Positions 25,167 to 33,717 of a DNA stretch of 46,967 bases are shown here, in pieces. The notes beneath the pieces were generated by a model that was not told where the DNA came from, made no database searches, and saw only the letters and a program-made list of their open reading frames with translations. The stretch comes from CAZIDL01 sp964537825 (GTDB lineage: Bacteria; Bacteroidota; Bacteroidia; Flavobacteriales_D; CAYVSK01). The number at the start of each line of letters is the position of its first letter. The first letter of the stretch is position 1. The position numbers and the translations under genes are program-made. The stretch is from assembly GCA_964537825.1 (NCBI GenBank), contig CAZIDL010000014.1, positions 1 to 46,967 of the forward strand, given 5' to 3'.

Positions 25167-26210
25167 ATGGCGGAGCAGGAAAGCGAGCACGGACGCGTCG
25201 GCGTTCTCCTCATCAATCTCGGAACACCCGATTCTCCAAAGACCAACGACGTCCGTCGTTACCTTTTCCAGTTCCTCAACGACCCGAGGGTGATCGATAT
25301 CAGTGCTGTGAAAAGGGCCCTGCTAGTGAACTTGCTGATCGTACCCTTCAGAGCTCCAAAGTCCGCAAAGACGTACGAGCAGCTTTGGACGGATGAAGGC
25401 TCTCCCCTTATCGTTTACGGAGAGCGGCTTCGAAATTCGCTCGATGAGGCGCTGGGAAGCGATTATGAGGTCGAGATCGCCATGCGTTATCAGAACCCGT
25501 CCATACCGGACGTGTTGGAAAAGATGCGTAAAAAACACCATGAGAAGTTGGTCGTCGTTCCCCTTTTCCCGCAGTATGCTTCTTCGAGTTCAGGCTCTGC
25601 ATTGGAGAAGGCGATGGAGACCATCAAGGACTGGTGGGTGATCCCGGAATTGCAGTTCATCAGCCAATACTTCGATGACGAGAAGATGCTGGAGGCCTTT
25701 GCCGAGCGTGCCCGGCAATACGATATCGGTTCCTACGATCACGTTCTCTTCAGTTATCATGGACTCCCCGAACGTCAGGTCGATAAGGTCTATGAAGAGG
25801 GGGTCTGTGAGGACCGCGATTGCGAGAACGAGATCACACAGGAGAACAAATTCTGCTACAAGGCCACCTGCTATGCCACTACGCGAATGCTGGCTGAAAA
25901 ACTCGGACTTCCCGAGGACCGCTACACGGTTTGCTTCCAATCCCGCCTGAACGATCGTTGGCTCAAGCCTTTCTCCGATGAAGTGGTGCAGGAGAAAGCC
26001 AAAGAAGGGACCAAGCGCTTGCTGATCATGAGCCCTGCTTTTGTTGCGGATTGCCTCGAGACCACCGTCGAGATCGGGATCGAGTATCAGGAGATCTTCG
26101 AGGAACACGGTGGGGAAAAGGTCCAACTCGTGGAAAGCCTTAACGACCATCCGCTTTGGGTGGAAAGTTTGCGGGATATGGTCTTGAAACGCTGTGAACA
26201 CCTCGCTTGA
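25167..26210 (+). CDS. hemH: Ferrochelatase
   Basis: Ferrochelatase inserts ferrous iron into protoporphyrin IX, the last step of haem synthesis. The 347-residue protein opens V-L-L-I-N-L-G-T-P-D-S-P. The catalytic His198 is in F-S-Y-H-G-L-P-E-R. The C-terminal S-P-A-F-V-A-D-C-L-E-T gives the second active-site acid. C-V/Y pairs in Y-E-E-G-V-C-E-D-R-D-C and K-A-T-C-Y fall where bacterial homologues have Cys clusters. It starts at ATG 25167, 45 bases after lpdA. Haem made here would feed respiratory cytochromes. Confidence 0.95.
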   Translation: MAEQESEHGRVGVLLINLGTPDSPKTNDVRRYLFQFLNDPRVIDISAVKRALLVNLLIVPFRAPKSAKTYEQLWTDEGSPLIVYGERLRNSLDEALGSDYEVEIAMRYQNPSIPDVLEKMRKKHHEKLVVVPLFPQYASSSSGSALEKAMETIKDWWVIPELQFISQYFDDEKMLEAFAERARQYDIGSYDHVLFSYHGLPERQVDKVYEEGVCEDRDCENEITQENKFCYKATCYATTRMLAEKLGLPEDRYTVCFQSRLNDRWLKPFSDEVVQEKAKEGTKRLLIMSPAFVADCLETTVEIGIEYQEIFEEHGGEKVQLVESLNDHPLWVESLRDMVLKRCEHLA

Positions 26211-26242
26211 TCGGGCTTTTTTGCTCTTTCTCCTCGGCTTAT

Positions 26243-26271
26243 GGCAGGGATTATGGCATGACCTCCCTGCC
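26243..26271 (+). other. Inverted repeat in the gap between hemH and acs
   Basis: GGCAGGGA (26243-26250) and TCCCTGCC (26264-26271) form an 8-base-pair stem around a 13-base loop, 33 bases after the hemH stop. No T-run follows, so it is at best a weak or factor-dependent terminator, or an mRNA 3' hairpin. The rest of the 161-base gap (26211-26371) contains the acs promoter. Confidence 0.35.
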
Positions 26272-26311
26272 GGTCACCGTAGTTTTCCGATACGATAGGT
26301 CTATTGCGTCC

Positions 26312-26343
26312 TTTGCCTTTTTCCGATCGATCCCTTAATTTGG
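26312..26343 (+). promoter_or_regulatory. Probable promoter of acs
   Basis: TTTG (26312-26315), a 20-base spacer, and TAATTTGG (26336-26343) match the Bacteroidota pattern TTTG-N19/20-TAnnTTTG with one mismatch. It leaves a leader of about 25 bases holding AAGGAG shortly before the acs ATG. This is the best two-element promoter in the window. Confidence 0.55.
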
Positions 26344-26371
26344 AAGGACTAAGACCAAGGAGTACAGAGTC

Positions 26372-28279
26372 ATGCTTAAACCGATCCGCAGCCAAGCCGA
26401 ATACGATTCCGAATACAAAAAGAGCGTAGAAGATCCGGAGGCCTTTTGGGCCGAAAAAGCGGAAGCTTTTCGCTGGAAGAAAAAATGGGACAAGGTCCTC
26501 GAATGGGATTTCGAAAAGCCTGATGTGAAATGGTTCGTCGGGGGCAAGCTCAATATCACCGAGAACATCCTGGACCGCCATCTCGAGGAACGGCCAGATA
26601 AGACGGCTATCCTCTGGGAGCCGAACGAACCCGATGATGAGGTGCGCCGGATCAGTTATCGGGAGCTTTATGAGGAGACCAACCGCTTCGCCAATTTCCT
26701 CAAGGAACAAGGCGTGGGAAAGGGCGATCGGGTCTGCATCTACATGCCCATGGAGCCGGAGCTCCCTATGGCCATGCTCGCTTGTGCACGGATCGGTGCG
26801 ATTCACTCCGTCGTTTTCGCTGGATTTTCTTCTAAAGCTTTGGCCGATCGCATTAACGATTCCGAATGCAAGGTCCTTTTAACGGCGGATGGTAGTCCGC
26901 GGGGGGAAAAGGTGACCCCGCTCAAGGATATGGCCGATGAAGCCCTTCCGAGCTGTCCTTCCATCGAGAAGTGCATCGTACTCCAGCAGGCCGGCAACGA
27001 GGTGCAGATGAAGGAAGGGCGCGATATTTGGTGGCACGAGGCCATTAAGGATAAGAGTCCTCAATGTGAGGCCGAGGAAATGGACGCTGAGGACACCCTT
27101 TTTATCCTCTACACTTCTGGTTCTACCGGAAAACCCAAAGGGATCGTTCATACTACGGGTGGTTACATGGTCTATACGGCCTATACCTTCCGGAATGTTT
27201 TCCAGTATGAGGAGAACGACATCTACTGGTGTACGGCTGATATCGGTTGGATCACCGGCCACAGCTACATCCTTTATGGGCCCCTGCTCGAAGGGGCCAC
27301 CTCGATGATGTTCGAAGGTGTTCCCACCTATCCGAATCCGGGTCGCCTCTGGCAGATCGTCGACAAACACCAGGTGAACCAGTTCTACACAGCTCCTACG
27401 GCCATCCGTGCTCTTATGGCACAAGGAGACGAGTTCATCGAGCCCTATGAACTGAGTTCCCTTAAGGTGCTCGGGACCGTCGGGGAGCCGATCAACGAAG
27501 AAGCATGGGATTGGTACCATAAGAAGATCGGAAAAGGACGTTGCCCGATCGTTGATACCTGGTGGCAGACGGAGACCGGAGGCATCATGATATCACCGCT
27601 GCCGGGGATCCATAAGCAAAAACCCACCTTTGCCACGCTCCCTCTGCCAGGTGTTCAGCCAGCTTTGCTGGACAATGACAAGAACGAGCTCACCGAAGAT
27701 CCGGCTGAAGGGAACCTTTGCATCAAGTTCCCCTGGCCAGGTATCCTCCGTACGACCTGGGGGGATCACGAAAGGTGCCGCAAGACCTATTTCGAGACCT
27801 TCCAAGGTTACTACTTCTCCGGCGACGGTTGCAAGCGGGATGAAGAGGGCTATTATCGGATCACTGGTCGCGTGGACGACGTGATCAACGTATCGGGCCA
27901 CCGTTTCGGTACCGCCGAGATCGAGGATGCCATCGATCAGCACGAATACGTGGTGGAGACGGCCGTGGTCGGATTCCCCCACGATATCAAGGGACAAGGC
28001 ATCCACGCTTACATCATTCCGAACGAAGAGGTGGAGGATGATGAAGCGTTCAAAAAGGAAGTGACCGAAGTGGTGAACGAACACATCGGACCGATCGCCA
28101 AACCGGACCGGATCCAAGTGGTGAGCGGCCTCCCCAAGACCCGTTCGGGAAAGATCATGCGGCGGATCCTTCGAAAAGTGGCCGAAGGGGATACCTCCAA
28201 CCTCGGAGATACCTCTACGCTCTTGGATCCGAACGTGGTTGAGGAGATCAAGAAGGGAGCCCCCGAGGAACAGGAGTAA
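26372..28279 (+). CDS. acs: Acetyl-CoA synthetase
   Basis: The enzyme activates acetate to acetyl-CoA through acetyl-adenylate. The 635-residue protein has the adenylate-forming signature Y-T-S-G-S-T-G-K-P-K-G-I, the acetate-pocket block W-W-Q-T-E-T-G-G, the hinge/core G-D-G-C-K-R-D-E-E-G-Y-Y, G-R-V-D-D-V-I-N-V-S-G-H-R and the C-terminal P-K-T-R-S-G-K-I-M-R-R, with Lys594 the adenylation residue (acetylation target in other bacteria). The length fits Acs, not the shorter acyl-CoA ligases. It has its own promoter after hemH. Its stop is 10 bases from the stop of the convergent barrel gene, with no obvious terminator. Confidence 0.96.
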   Translation: MLKPIRSQAEYDSEYKKSVEDPEAFWAEKAEAFRWKKKWDKVLEWDFEKPDVKWFVGGKLNITENILDRHLEERPDKTAILWEPNEPDDEVRRISYRELYEETNRFANFLKEQGVGKGDRVCIYMPMEPELPMAMLACARIGAIHSVVFAGFSSKALADRINDSECKVLLTADGSPRGEKVTPLKDMADEALPSCPSIEKCIVLQQAGNEVQMKEGRDIWWHEAIKDKSPQCEAEEMDAEDTLFILYTSGSTGKPKGIVHTTGGYMVYTAYTFRNVFQYEENDIYWCTADIGWITGHSYILYGPLLEGATSMMFEGVPTYPNPGRLWQIVDKHQVNQFYTAPTAIRALMAQGDEFIEPYELSSLKVLGTVGEPINEEAWDWYHKKIGKGRCPIVDTWWQTETGGIMISPLPGIHKQKPTFATLPLPGVQPALLDNDKNELTEDPAEGNLCIKFPWPGILRTTWGDHERCRKTYFETFQGYYFSGDGCKRDEEGYYRITGRVDDVINVSGHRFGTAEIEDAIDQHEYVVETAVVGFPHDIKGQGIHAYIIPNEEVEDDEAFKKEVTEVVNEHIGPIAKPDRIQVVSGLPKTRSGKIMRRILRKVAEGDTSNLGDTSTLLDPNVVEEIKKGAPEEQE

Positions 28280-28288
28280 AGGCGCGGG

Positions 28289-29158
28289 TCACTTTTTCTT
28301 GCCGCCGCCCCCTTTTTCTTTCTGTAGCTTCTCCTTGTTCATCTCGGAGTCCGTGCCTCCAGGGACGGGCGGGCACTCGTCCGGAGGTAGCTTGTTGCGG
28401 ATCAGGAAGCGCAGCGAGAGGGTCACGGGCCGGTAGCGACTGCTGAAGGCCTCGATGGTGGAAAGGCCATCATCCCAAGGATAGGCGTTCAGGATCGGCG
28501 TTTCCAGGGTCGGGATCACGAACCATTTCTGGGAGACCTTCCAGCCATAACCCAGCTTGAAATGGGCCTGTCCAATGAATTGGGGAGGCATGGAGGCTTC
28601 GCGGGGACCGTCCGTCCCTTCGAAGTTCGTCGCATCGATCACGCGGTAATCCGCGTTCAACCCAATGGAGGCACGAATGAACCCTTTATCGGTGAGCTGC
28701 GTCCAATGATTGAGATTGAAGTTGGCGCTGACGTAATAGGAGTTGAAGCTGCCGACCCCTGAATATTCACCGCCACCATTGGGTCGGGTCGTATAGCTAC
28801 CCTCGAAGCCCTCGCGTCCTTTCAGTTGTTTGAAGGCCAAGCTATAATCGAGATGCTCGAACAAGTAAATATCATCCTTCAGGAGCTTGTAGCGCCCTAC
28901 TTCCAGGAATACACCGTACTTGCCGGTCGGTGTGGCTTCGAACTCGAACTTATCGCCGTCCTCGGTCTCTAGCAATTCCGTGTGGCCCCCGTTGGTGAAT
29001 GTTCGGGTCATCCCCGGAGCAAAAAACCATCCGCTCTCTTTGTATTGAAGTTGGAGCGGCCAGAGCGGGTCGAGTTCCCCCTGGACCATGAACTGCGAAC
29101 TCGCATTGCCGTATGCGAGAAGAAGGAAAATGATGACGATCAGGGAGCGTGGCATCAT
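28289..29158 (-). CDS. Predicted outer-membrane beta-barrel protein with charged C-terminal tail
   Basis: I do not recognise the family. About 289 residues. A signal peptide (I-I-F-L-L-L-A-Y-G-N-A-S-S-Q) leads to alternating strands (G-F-I-R-A-S-I-G-L-N-A-D-Y, Q-A-H-F-K-L-G-Y-G-W) typical of a small barrel. The last strand, V-T-L-S-L-R-F-L-I-R, is followed by a 35-residue tail rich in Pro, Lys and Gly ending G-G-G-G-K-K-K, unusual because barrel proteins normally end at the last strand. Starts at 29161 (GTG), 29158 or 29155 (ATG) are possible. It lies 54 bases after the TonB receptor gene on the same strand, but a strong -7 element suggests its own promoter. Confidence 0.65.
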   Translation of the reverse strand: MMPRSLIVIIFLLLAYGNASSQFMVQGELDPLWPLQLQYKESGWFFAPGMTRTFTNGGHTELLETEDGDKFEFEATPTGKYGVFLEVGRYKLLKDDIYLFEHLDYSLAFKQLKGREGFEGSYTTRPNGGGEYSGVGSFNSYYVSANFNLNHWTQLTDKGFIRASIGLNADYRVIDATNFEGTDGPREASMPPQFIGQAHFKLGYGWKVSQKWFVIPTLETPILNAYPWDDGLSTIEAFSSRYRPVTLSLRFLIRNKLPPDECPPVPGGTDSEMNKEKLQKEKGGGGKKK

Positions 29159-29160
29159 CA

Positions 29161-29168
29161 CAAAGATA
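29161..29168 (-). promoter_or_regulatory. -7 element abutting the barrel-protein start codon
   Basis: TATCTTTG on the minus strand (29168-29161) is a full match to TAnnTTTG. It ends only two bases before the ATG at 29158, so a transcript from it would be leaderless or nearly so. No TTTG lies at the -33 spacing. Confidence 0.4.
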
Positions 29169-29215
29169 GGGGATCCGATGGGGGGATATTTCGATCCATG
29201 GATCCCAGGAGGTTC

Positions 29216-32047
29216 TTAATCCCCTATGGAGTACCCGATGCTTAAGCTGTAACGCCTTCCCGTCCGGTAAGAAGAGAAAACGTATTCCTCCCCGCCAAAG
29301 GATTGGGTGGACCGATCAGCAGGGTTCAGGATGTTCTCCACCTGAATACCGATGTTGAAGTGTTCCCCGAGGTCCTTCCCTAGTTTGAGGTCGAGTTGCG
29401 GATCCGGTTGATCGTAGACATTGGGTGTTCCACCATTGCTCACGATGACCAGCCGAGGTCCGGTCATGTTGTAGCTGATGTTGCCGTGCAGACCAAGGTC
29501 CTCGTTCTCGTAATCGAGGAACGCGTTCACGATATAAGGGGCTTGTCCGTACATATCACGCGTTCCCTCTTGATCCGGGTTATAGGCTTCAAGTTCCCGA
29601 AGCCGTGCTTCGGAAAGGTCCACTTTCGAACGGATGTAGGTGAAGTTCGCCCCGAAACTGATGTTCCGTAAGGTCGTGTCGATGAAGCTCAACGACTTGC
29701 GAGCTTGGATCTCGGCGCCGTAAAGGAACGCGCGGTCCACGTTCTGCCAGGTGATCTCGGTATGTGCTGCTTTGGGTTTTGTGACCCGTTCGATCGGTTT
29801 ATGGAAATCTTTGGCGAAAACGCTAGCGGAGAGGATCTCGCCGGGGTTCGGGAAAAGTTCCCAGCGGAGGTCGTAATTGTCCACAAGGGTTCGGTCAAGT
29901 TCATCGTTCCCGGTCCGTATCAACCCGCCCGTGAAGTCAAAGCTGGAGTAAGGTGCGAACTCTCGGAAGGACGGACGTGCGATGGTCCGGCTGTATCCTC
30001 CTCGCAGGTTCATGTTCTCCTCGAGGCTGTAGGTCAGGTTCAGAGAGGGGAGAAGGTCCGTTTTGGCTATTCGCCCGACCGGAAGGTCCGGATCCCTGCT
30101 CCGGGTAAGGATCCGGGTTCGTTCCACCCTGGCACCAGTGTTCACTCGCAGCCGTTCTGTTGGCTTGACGTCGAAGAGGGCATAGGCCGCGGAGACGGTC
30201 TGCTCTCCATAGTAGTCGTCCCGTTTAGCTGAAGCATCCTGCACGTAAACAAAGCCTTCCTGATAATTTCCCACTTGCATGTTAGCATCCGAGAAGTACG
30301 CACTGGGATCTCCGTTGAAATCTGCATTATAGCTGGAGAAGTTGTAACGCTGTTGGTCGAAGGTGCGTTCCTTGGAGGTCCTTGATACACCTGCCTTGAC
30401 CTTTGCTTTTCGTCCCTGGAATTGGAAAGGAAGGCTGATGTCCAGCTTGAGGTCTGTATTGCTTTCTTCCATATCTCGATAGAAGCGCATCGGTTCGCTG
30501 TACTCGGAAGGACGAATGGAGTAACTGGTGTCAGGTTCCGTCCCGTTTTCAGTTCCGGATAAGATATAGGTGTTGCTGAAATAGCTCAGGTCCGGGGTTT
30601 TTTGGGTGGATCGCGTTCGAGATCCTCTCCATTCCACCTTCAGGTCCGAAAGAGCAGGGAATACGTGTTCCCCCCGGAGTTGGAAGTTTTGGATCGACCT
30701 TTGCTGATAGGAACGGGTCCGCGTATGAAAGCGGTAATTCTCGTTCTGTTCGTCCTCAGGGATCCTCCCTTGGAGCTGCCTTGCCGTACCCGACCCGTTC
30801 TGGTTGTGCATATAGAGCCCTCCTATTTTGTGTTGGGAAGAGAACTTGTAAGTGAGATCCGCGATCGCTCCCCATTGCACGTCCTTTTTGCCACGTTCGT
30901 CGCTCAGGATCTTTTCTTCGCTCAGTCCTTCTTCCTTGTTGTTGGGACCGGGCAATTGATAAATGTTCCGTTCACCTCCCCGGTAATGCTCGAATCCTTT
31001 GGAATAAGTGATGCCGGCCACGAAGCCTAATTGGTTGCCGAGGAATTTTTTCTGATCGCCAAAAGAGAGTGAATGGCTGTGATCGAGCCCGGAGCTTCGT
31101 CGCACTGGGGTGAGATCCTTGCTGAAGGAACGGGTTTGGATCCCGAGGAGCTCATCGTTATCGAAAAGGCCTTCGGGAACCTCTTCGTTCTGGACAGCCC
31201 TTGGGATCTGGCGCGATCCTGCTCCCATTCCCAGTTCATCACCTTTCTTTTTCCGGATGGTAAGAAAGTCATCGTTGAGATTCGCTTGCGGGTTGAAGCC
31301 GACGGAACTGCTGTAGTTGAAGGTGAACTTATCGGGAAAATCCTTCGTGCGGAGGTCGATCAGTCCTCCGGTGAAGTTGGCAGGAAGATCGGGGGAATAG
31401 GATTTGGTAATGGCCATGTTCTCCAGGAGGTTGGAGGGGAAGAGGTCCATCTGTACCGAATTCCGGTTTGGATCAAGCCCTGGTAATTCCATCCCGTTAA
31501 GCATCGTCTTGCTATAGCGATCGCTGAGCCCACGGACGTAGACGTATTTTCCACCTTGAACGGATACACCGGTCACCTTTTTGGCCGCGGATGCTGCATC
31601 GCCAGCCCCTGATCGGGACATGGCCTCATGGGAAATCCCGTCCACAACCTTGGCTGACTTCTTCTTCATGGTCATCATATGCACGGCCCCGCCCCGTTCT
31701 TTTTTAGCGCTGATCTCTACCGACTGCGTTTCCATTGCACTCTTCCGGAGCGTAAGATCGAGGACCTTTACATCCCCTTCGGGGATCTTGACGCTCCGAA
31801 GGGTGTCGTTCGTATAGGAAATGTACTTGGTGACGATATCCTGTTCTCCCGCAGGCACCCCTTCGATCGAGAACTTTCCGTCCATATCTGTCGAAGCTCC
31901 CTTTTGGGTGCCCAGAACCAGCACATTAGCACCTATTAAGGGTTCGCCCGTCTCTCCACTGAGCACTTTTCCCCGGATGGTTCCGGTCTGGGCGAGAACC
32001 GAACCAGTAAGGCTGATAAGTAAAAGGCTGGTCAAAAGCTTTTTCAT
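29216..32047 (-). CDS. TonB-dependent outer-membrane receptor
   Basis: From the ATG at 32047 the protein has 943 residues; an in-frame start 13 codons upstream would precede the signal peptide (M-K-K-L-L-T-S-L-L-L-I-S) and is rejected. A carboxypeptidase-regulatory-like domain (G-T-I-R-G-K-V-L-S-G-E-T-G-E-P-L-I-G) at about 20-105 is followed by a plug with V-Y-V-R-G-L-S-D-R-Y-S-K-T-M-L-N-G and L-P-G-L-D-P-N-R-N-S, then a 22-strand-type barrel ending Y-R-T-G-R-R-Y-S-L-S-I-G-Y. It imports a ligand using TonB energy. No SusD partner is adjacent; instead the upstream gene is a beta-helix lipoprotein. Its promoter carries three or four TTAA units 11 bases apart, and the PhoB/PhoR pair is nearby, so phosphate-related uptake is my inference. 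Confidence 0.92.
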   Translation of the reverse strand: MKKLLTSLLLISLTGSVLAQTGTIRGKVLSGETGEPLIGANVLVLGTQKGASTDMDGKFSIEGVPAGEQDIVTKYISYTNDTLRSVKIPEGDVKVLDLTLRKSAMETQSVEISAKKERGGAVHMMTMKKKSAKVVDGISHEAMSRSGAGDAASAAKKVTGVSVQGGKYVYVRGLSDRYSKTMLNGMELPGLDPNRNSVQMDLFPSNLLENMAITKSYSPDLPANFTGGLIDLRTKDFPDKFTFNYSSSVGFNPQANLNDDFLTIRKKKGDELGMGAGSRQIPRAVQNEEVPEGLFDNDELLGIQTRSFSKDLTPVRRSSGLDHSHSLSFGDQKKFLGNQLGFVAGITYSKGFEHYRGGERNIYQLPGPNNKEEGLSEEKILSDERGKKDVQWGAIADLTYKFSSQHKIGGLYMHNQNGSGTARQLQGRIPEDEQNENYRFHTRTRSYQQRSIQNFQLRGEHVFPALSDLKVEWRGSRTRSTQKTPDLSYFSNTYILSGTENGTEPDTSYSIRPSEYSEPMRFYRDMEESNTDLKLDISLPFQFQGRKAKVKAGVSRTSKERTFDQQRYNFSSYNADFNGDPSAYFSDANMQVGNYQEGFVYVQDASAKRDDYYGEQTVSAAYALFDVKPTERLRVNTGARVERTRILTRSRDPDLPVGRIAKTDLLPSLNLTYSLEENMNLRGGYSRTIARPSFREFAPYSSFDFTGGLIRTGNDELDRTLVDNYDLRWELFPNPGEILSASVFAKDFHKPIERVTKPKAAHTEITWQNVDRAFLYGAEIQARKSLSFIDTTLRNISFGANFTYIRSKVDLSEARLRELEAYNPDQEGTRDMYGQAPYIVNAFLDYENEDLGLHGNISYNMTGPRLVIVSNGGTPNVYDQPDPQLDLKLGKDLGEHFNIGIQVENILNPADRSTQSFGGEEYVFSSYRTGRRYSLSIGYSIGD

Positions 32048-32087
32048 GATCCGGTAACTTCTTTCAGGTTGCAAAAGAAGTTTCACC

Positions 32088-32128
32088 CTTTAAGGCCCGT
32101 TTTAACTCATCATTAATCTGATGTTAAG
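32088..32128 (-). promoter_or_regulatory. Pho-box-like 11-base repeats before the TonB receptor gene
   Basis: On the minus strand CTTAACA (32128-32122), ATTAATG (32117-32111) and GTTAAAA (32106-32100) begin exactly 11 bases apart, and a fourth unit CTTAAAG (32094-32088) follows after 12. Eleven-base direct repeats of TTAACA-like units are how Bacillus PhoP and, with a different core, enterobacterial PhoB bind. The site lies 41-81 bases before the ATG. The divergently encoded PhoB-like protein is the candidate binder. Confidence 0.5.
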
Positions 32129-32137
32129 TCGGGGGAT

Positions 32138-32178
32138 AAAAAAAGGACCTTCCGAAGGGCATAGCCTTCGGAAGGTCC
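32138..32178 (-). terminator. Rho-independent terminator after the beta-helix lipoprotein gene
   Basis: GGACCTTCCGAAGG (32145-32158) and CCTTCGGAAGGTCC (32165-32178) form a perfect 14-base-pair stem around GCATAG, extended by A-T pairs. In the minus direction it runs into seven T residues (32144-32138). It separates the lipoprotein transcript from the TonB receptor, which must then have its own promoter. Confidence 0.9.
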
Positions 32179-32205
32179 TTTCCATGAGGAGAACTCGCTC
32201 TTATA

Positions 32206-33717
32206 TCAGTTGAAATATCCCCGCTGGCCGATGAGGGTCCAGCTCTTGGCCCAATTTCCACCGGACGGATCGAAAGCTCCTCGGTAGCTCACGCTCTGGA
32301 AGAAGGTGCTGCTCGGGGCGTTCGCTCCGGTCACAACGCCTGTGTTGGAGGGCACAGGGTCCAGGCTACCGCTAGGGGATCCTACGGAAATGTTGTAACT
32401 GATCCCCGGATCGGCCACTTGATTGTTGTTGCCCGAGAAACTGTTCTCGAAGTCGGTCTCATCGTTCGTGTTATTCCCATCGGTGTCCATGCTCGAACCG
32501 TTCACACCAAAGATGTCAGCTCCACTAGCACTCGTTCCTGAGGCGGTCACATCATAGAAGATGTTCCCTTCAAAGGAGAGGTCTCCTGCATTGAAGCGGT
32601 CGAAGGAGGTTTCGCTCGCTGAAGCATCGTTCTCGACTTGAACCCCCTTGCTGAAATTGGCGAAAACGCTGTTATGGTAATGACCACCACCATTATCGCG
32701 CAACAGAAGCGTACGGGTGCTGGAGTTCACACCACTACCGATGTAAGTGGTGTTGTATATCGTGGGTGTAGCATAAGGTTGACCGGTCTCTGGACTGGTG
32801 CCTCCGTCATGTTCGCCACCGTGATCACCTGTTCCGGATGCCGGGTCGTGAATGGTGAACCAGAACTGGCCTTTTCCGCGCCATCCTTCATCGTAATCGT
32901 AGGAATCATCTCCACAGAAAGCGGTTACGAGATGGCTGACCTTAGCGGTTCCTCCGAACCATTCGACCCCGTCATCTTTATTGGCGATCACTTCCACATG
33001 GTGCACTTCCGTCTGACTGCCAACGCCGGCCAGGGTTAAGCCGTTGATCTCGTTCCCGGCCCCGATGTCCGTACCACCATGACGGATGGAGACATATTTG
33101 AAGACCCCTGCGTCGTGCTGATCATTGGTCCCACCGTATTCACCGCGGGGCTCAGATGTCGGTATGCCTTCCACTTGGGTCGTTTGGGGGGTTGAATTGA
33201 GCTTGGCAGAGCCGAGGATGAGAACTCCTCCCCATTCGCCGCGAACATCGACCGGGTAACTCCCGTCGAGCGGGTCGTTCTTAGAAGTGAAGATGATGGG
33301 GTTCGTCGGCGTTCCCTCTGCCATGATCTTTCCACCTCTTGCAACGATGAGGGCGGAGGCATCCGTTCCTTGGCCTGATTCCCCTTTGATCACCGTGCCG
33401 GCTTCGATGGTGAGCACATCCCCTTGCTCCACAAAGACCATGTCCTTGAGAATATAGGTTGAATCACTGCTCCAGGTGGTCGTTCCTGTATGATCGCTGA
33501 CCTCGACGGTCTTATCCCCTGAATTGTTGTTGTTATCGTTATTGTCTTCATTGCTGTACTTGCAGGAACCATCGTCCTTTTCGGCATTCGGGTCATAGTT
33601 CGTTGCCGAAGGATCAGTGCAGCCTTTTTCCTTGCTGCAGGAGATCGTCGTGGCACCTATGAAAAGCCCCATAAGGACGTAGAGAAGAAGTTTTGATCGA
33701 AGTTGAATGCGTGTCAT
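32206..33717 (-). CDS. Surface lipoprotein with right-handed beta-helix-like repeats
   Basis: A 503-residue lipoprotein: signal peptide with T-I-S-C (Cys27), then a Cys33...Cys52 module of the form C-T-D-P-S-A-T-N-Y-D-P-N-A...D-D-G-S-C seen in many Bacteroidota surface proteins. An Asn/Asp-rich linker (about 54-66) follows. The rest has repeats that suggest a beta-helix: V-L-T-I-E-A-G-T-V-I-K-G, N-P-I-I-F-T-S, W-G-G-V-L-I-L-G-S-A, F-K-Y-V-S-I-R-H-G-G, L-T-L-A-G-V-G. Similar proteins are often listed as 'multidrug transporter' in databases; nothing here supports transport by itself. It is divergent from phoB and followed by a terminator and then a TonB receptor. I infer a ligand-capturing surface partner of the receptor. 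Confidence 0.75.
   Translation of the reverse strand: MTRIQLRSKLLLYVLMGLFIGATTISCSKEKGCTDPSATNYDPNAEKDDGSCKYSNEDNNDNNNNSGDKTVEVSDHTGTTTWSSDSTYILKDMVFVEQGDVLTIEAGTVIKGESGQGTDASALIVARGGKIMAEGTPTNPIIFTSKNDPLDGSYPVDVRGEWGGVLILGSAKLNSTPQTTQVEGIPTSEPRGEYGGTNDQHDAGVFKYVSIRHGGTDIGAGNEINGLTLAGVGSQTEVHHVEVIANKDDGVEWFGGTAKVSHLVTAFCGDDSYDYDEGWRGKGQFWFTIHDPASGTGDHGGEHDGGTSPETGQPYATPTIYNTTYIGSGVNSSTRTLLLRDNGGGHYHNSVFANFSKGVQVENDASASETSFDRFNAGDLSFEGNIFYDVTASGTSASGADIFGVNGSSMDTDGNNTNDETDFENSFSGNNNQVADPGISYNISVGSPSGSLDPVPSNTGVVTGANAPSSTFFQSVSYRGAFDPSGGNWAKSWTLIGQRGYFN

Noticed and set aside
26211..26242. T-rich stretch right after hemH as a terminator
   Set aside because: CTTTTTTGC follows the stop, but no stable stem precedes it.
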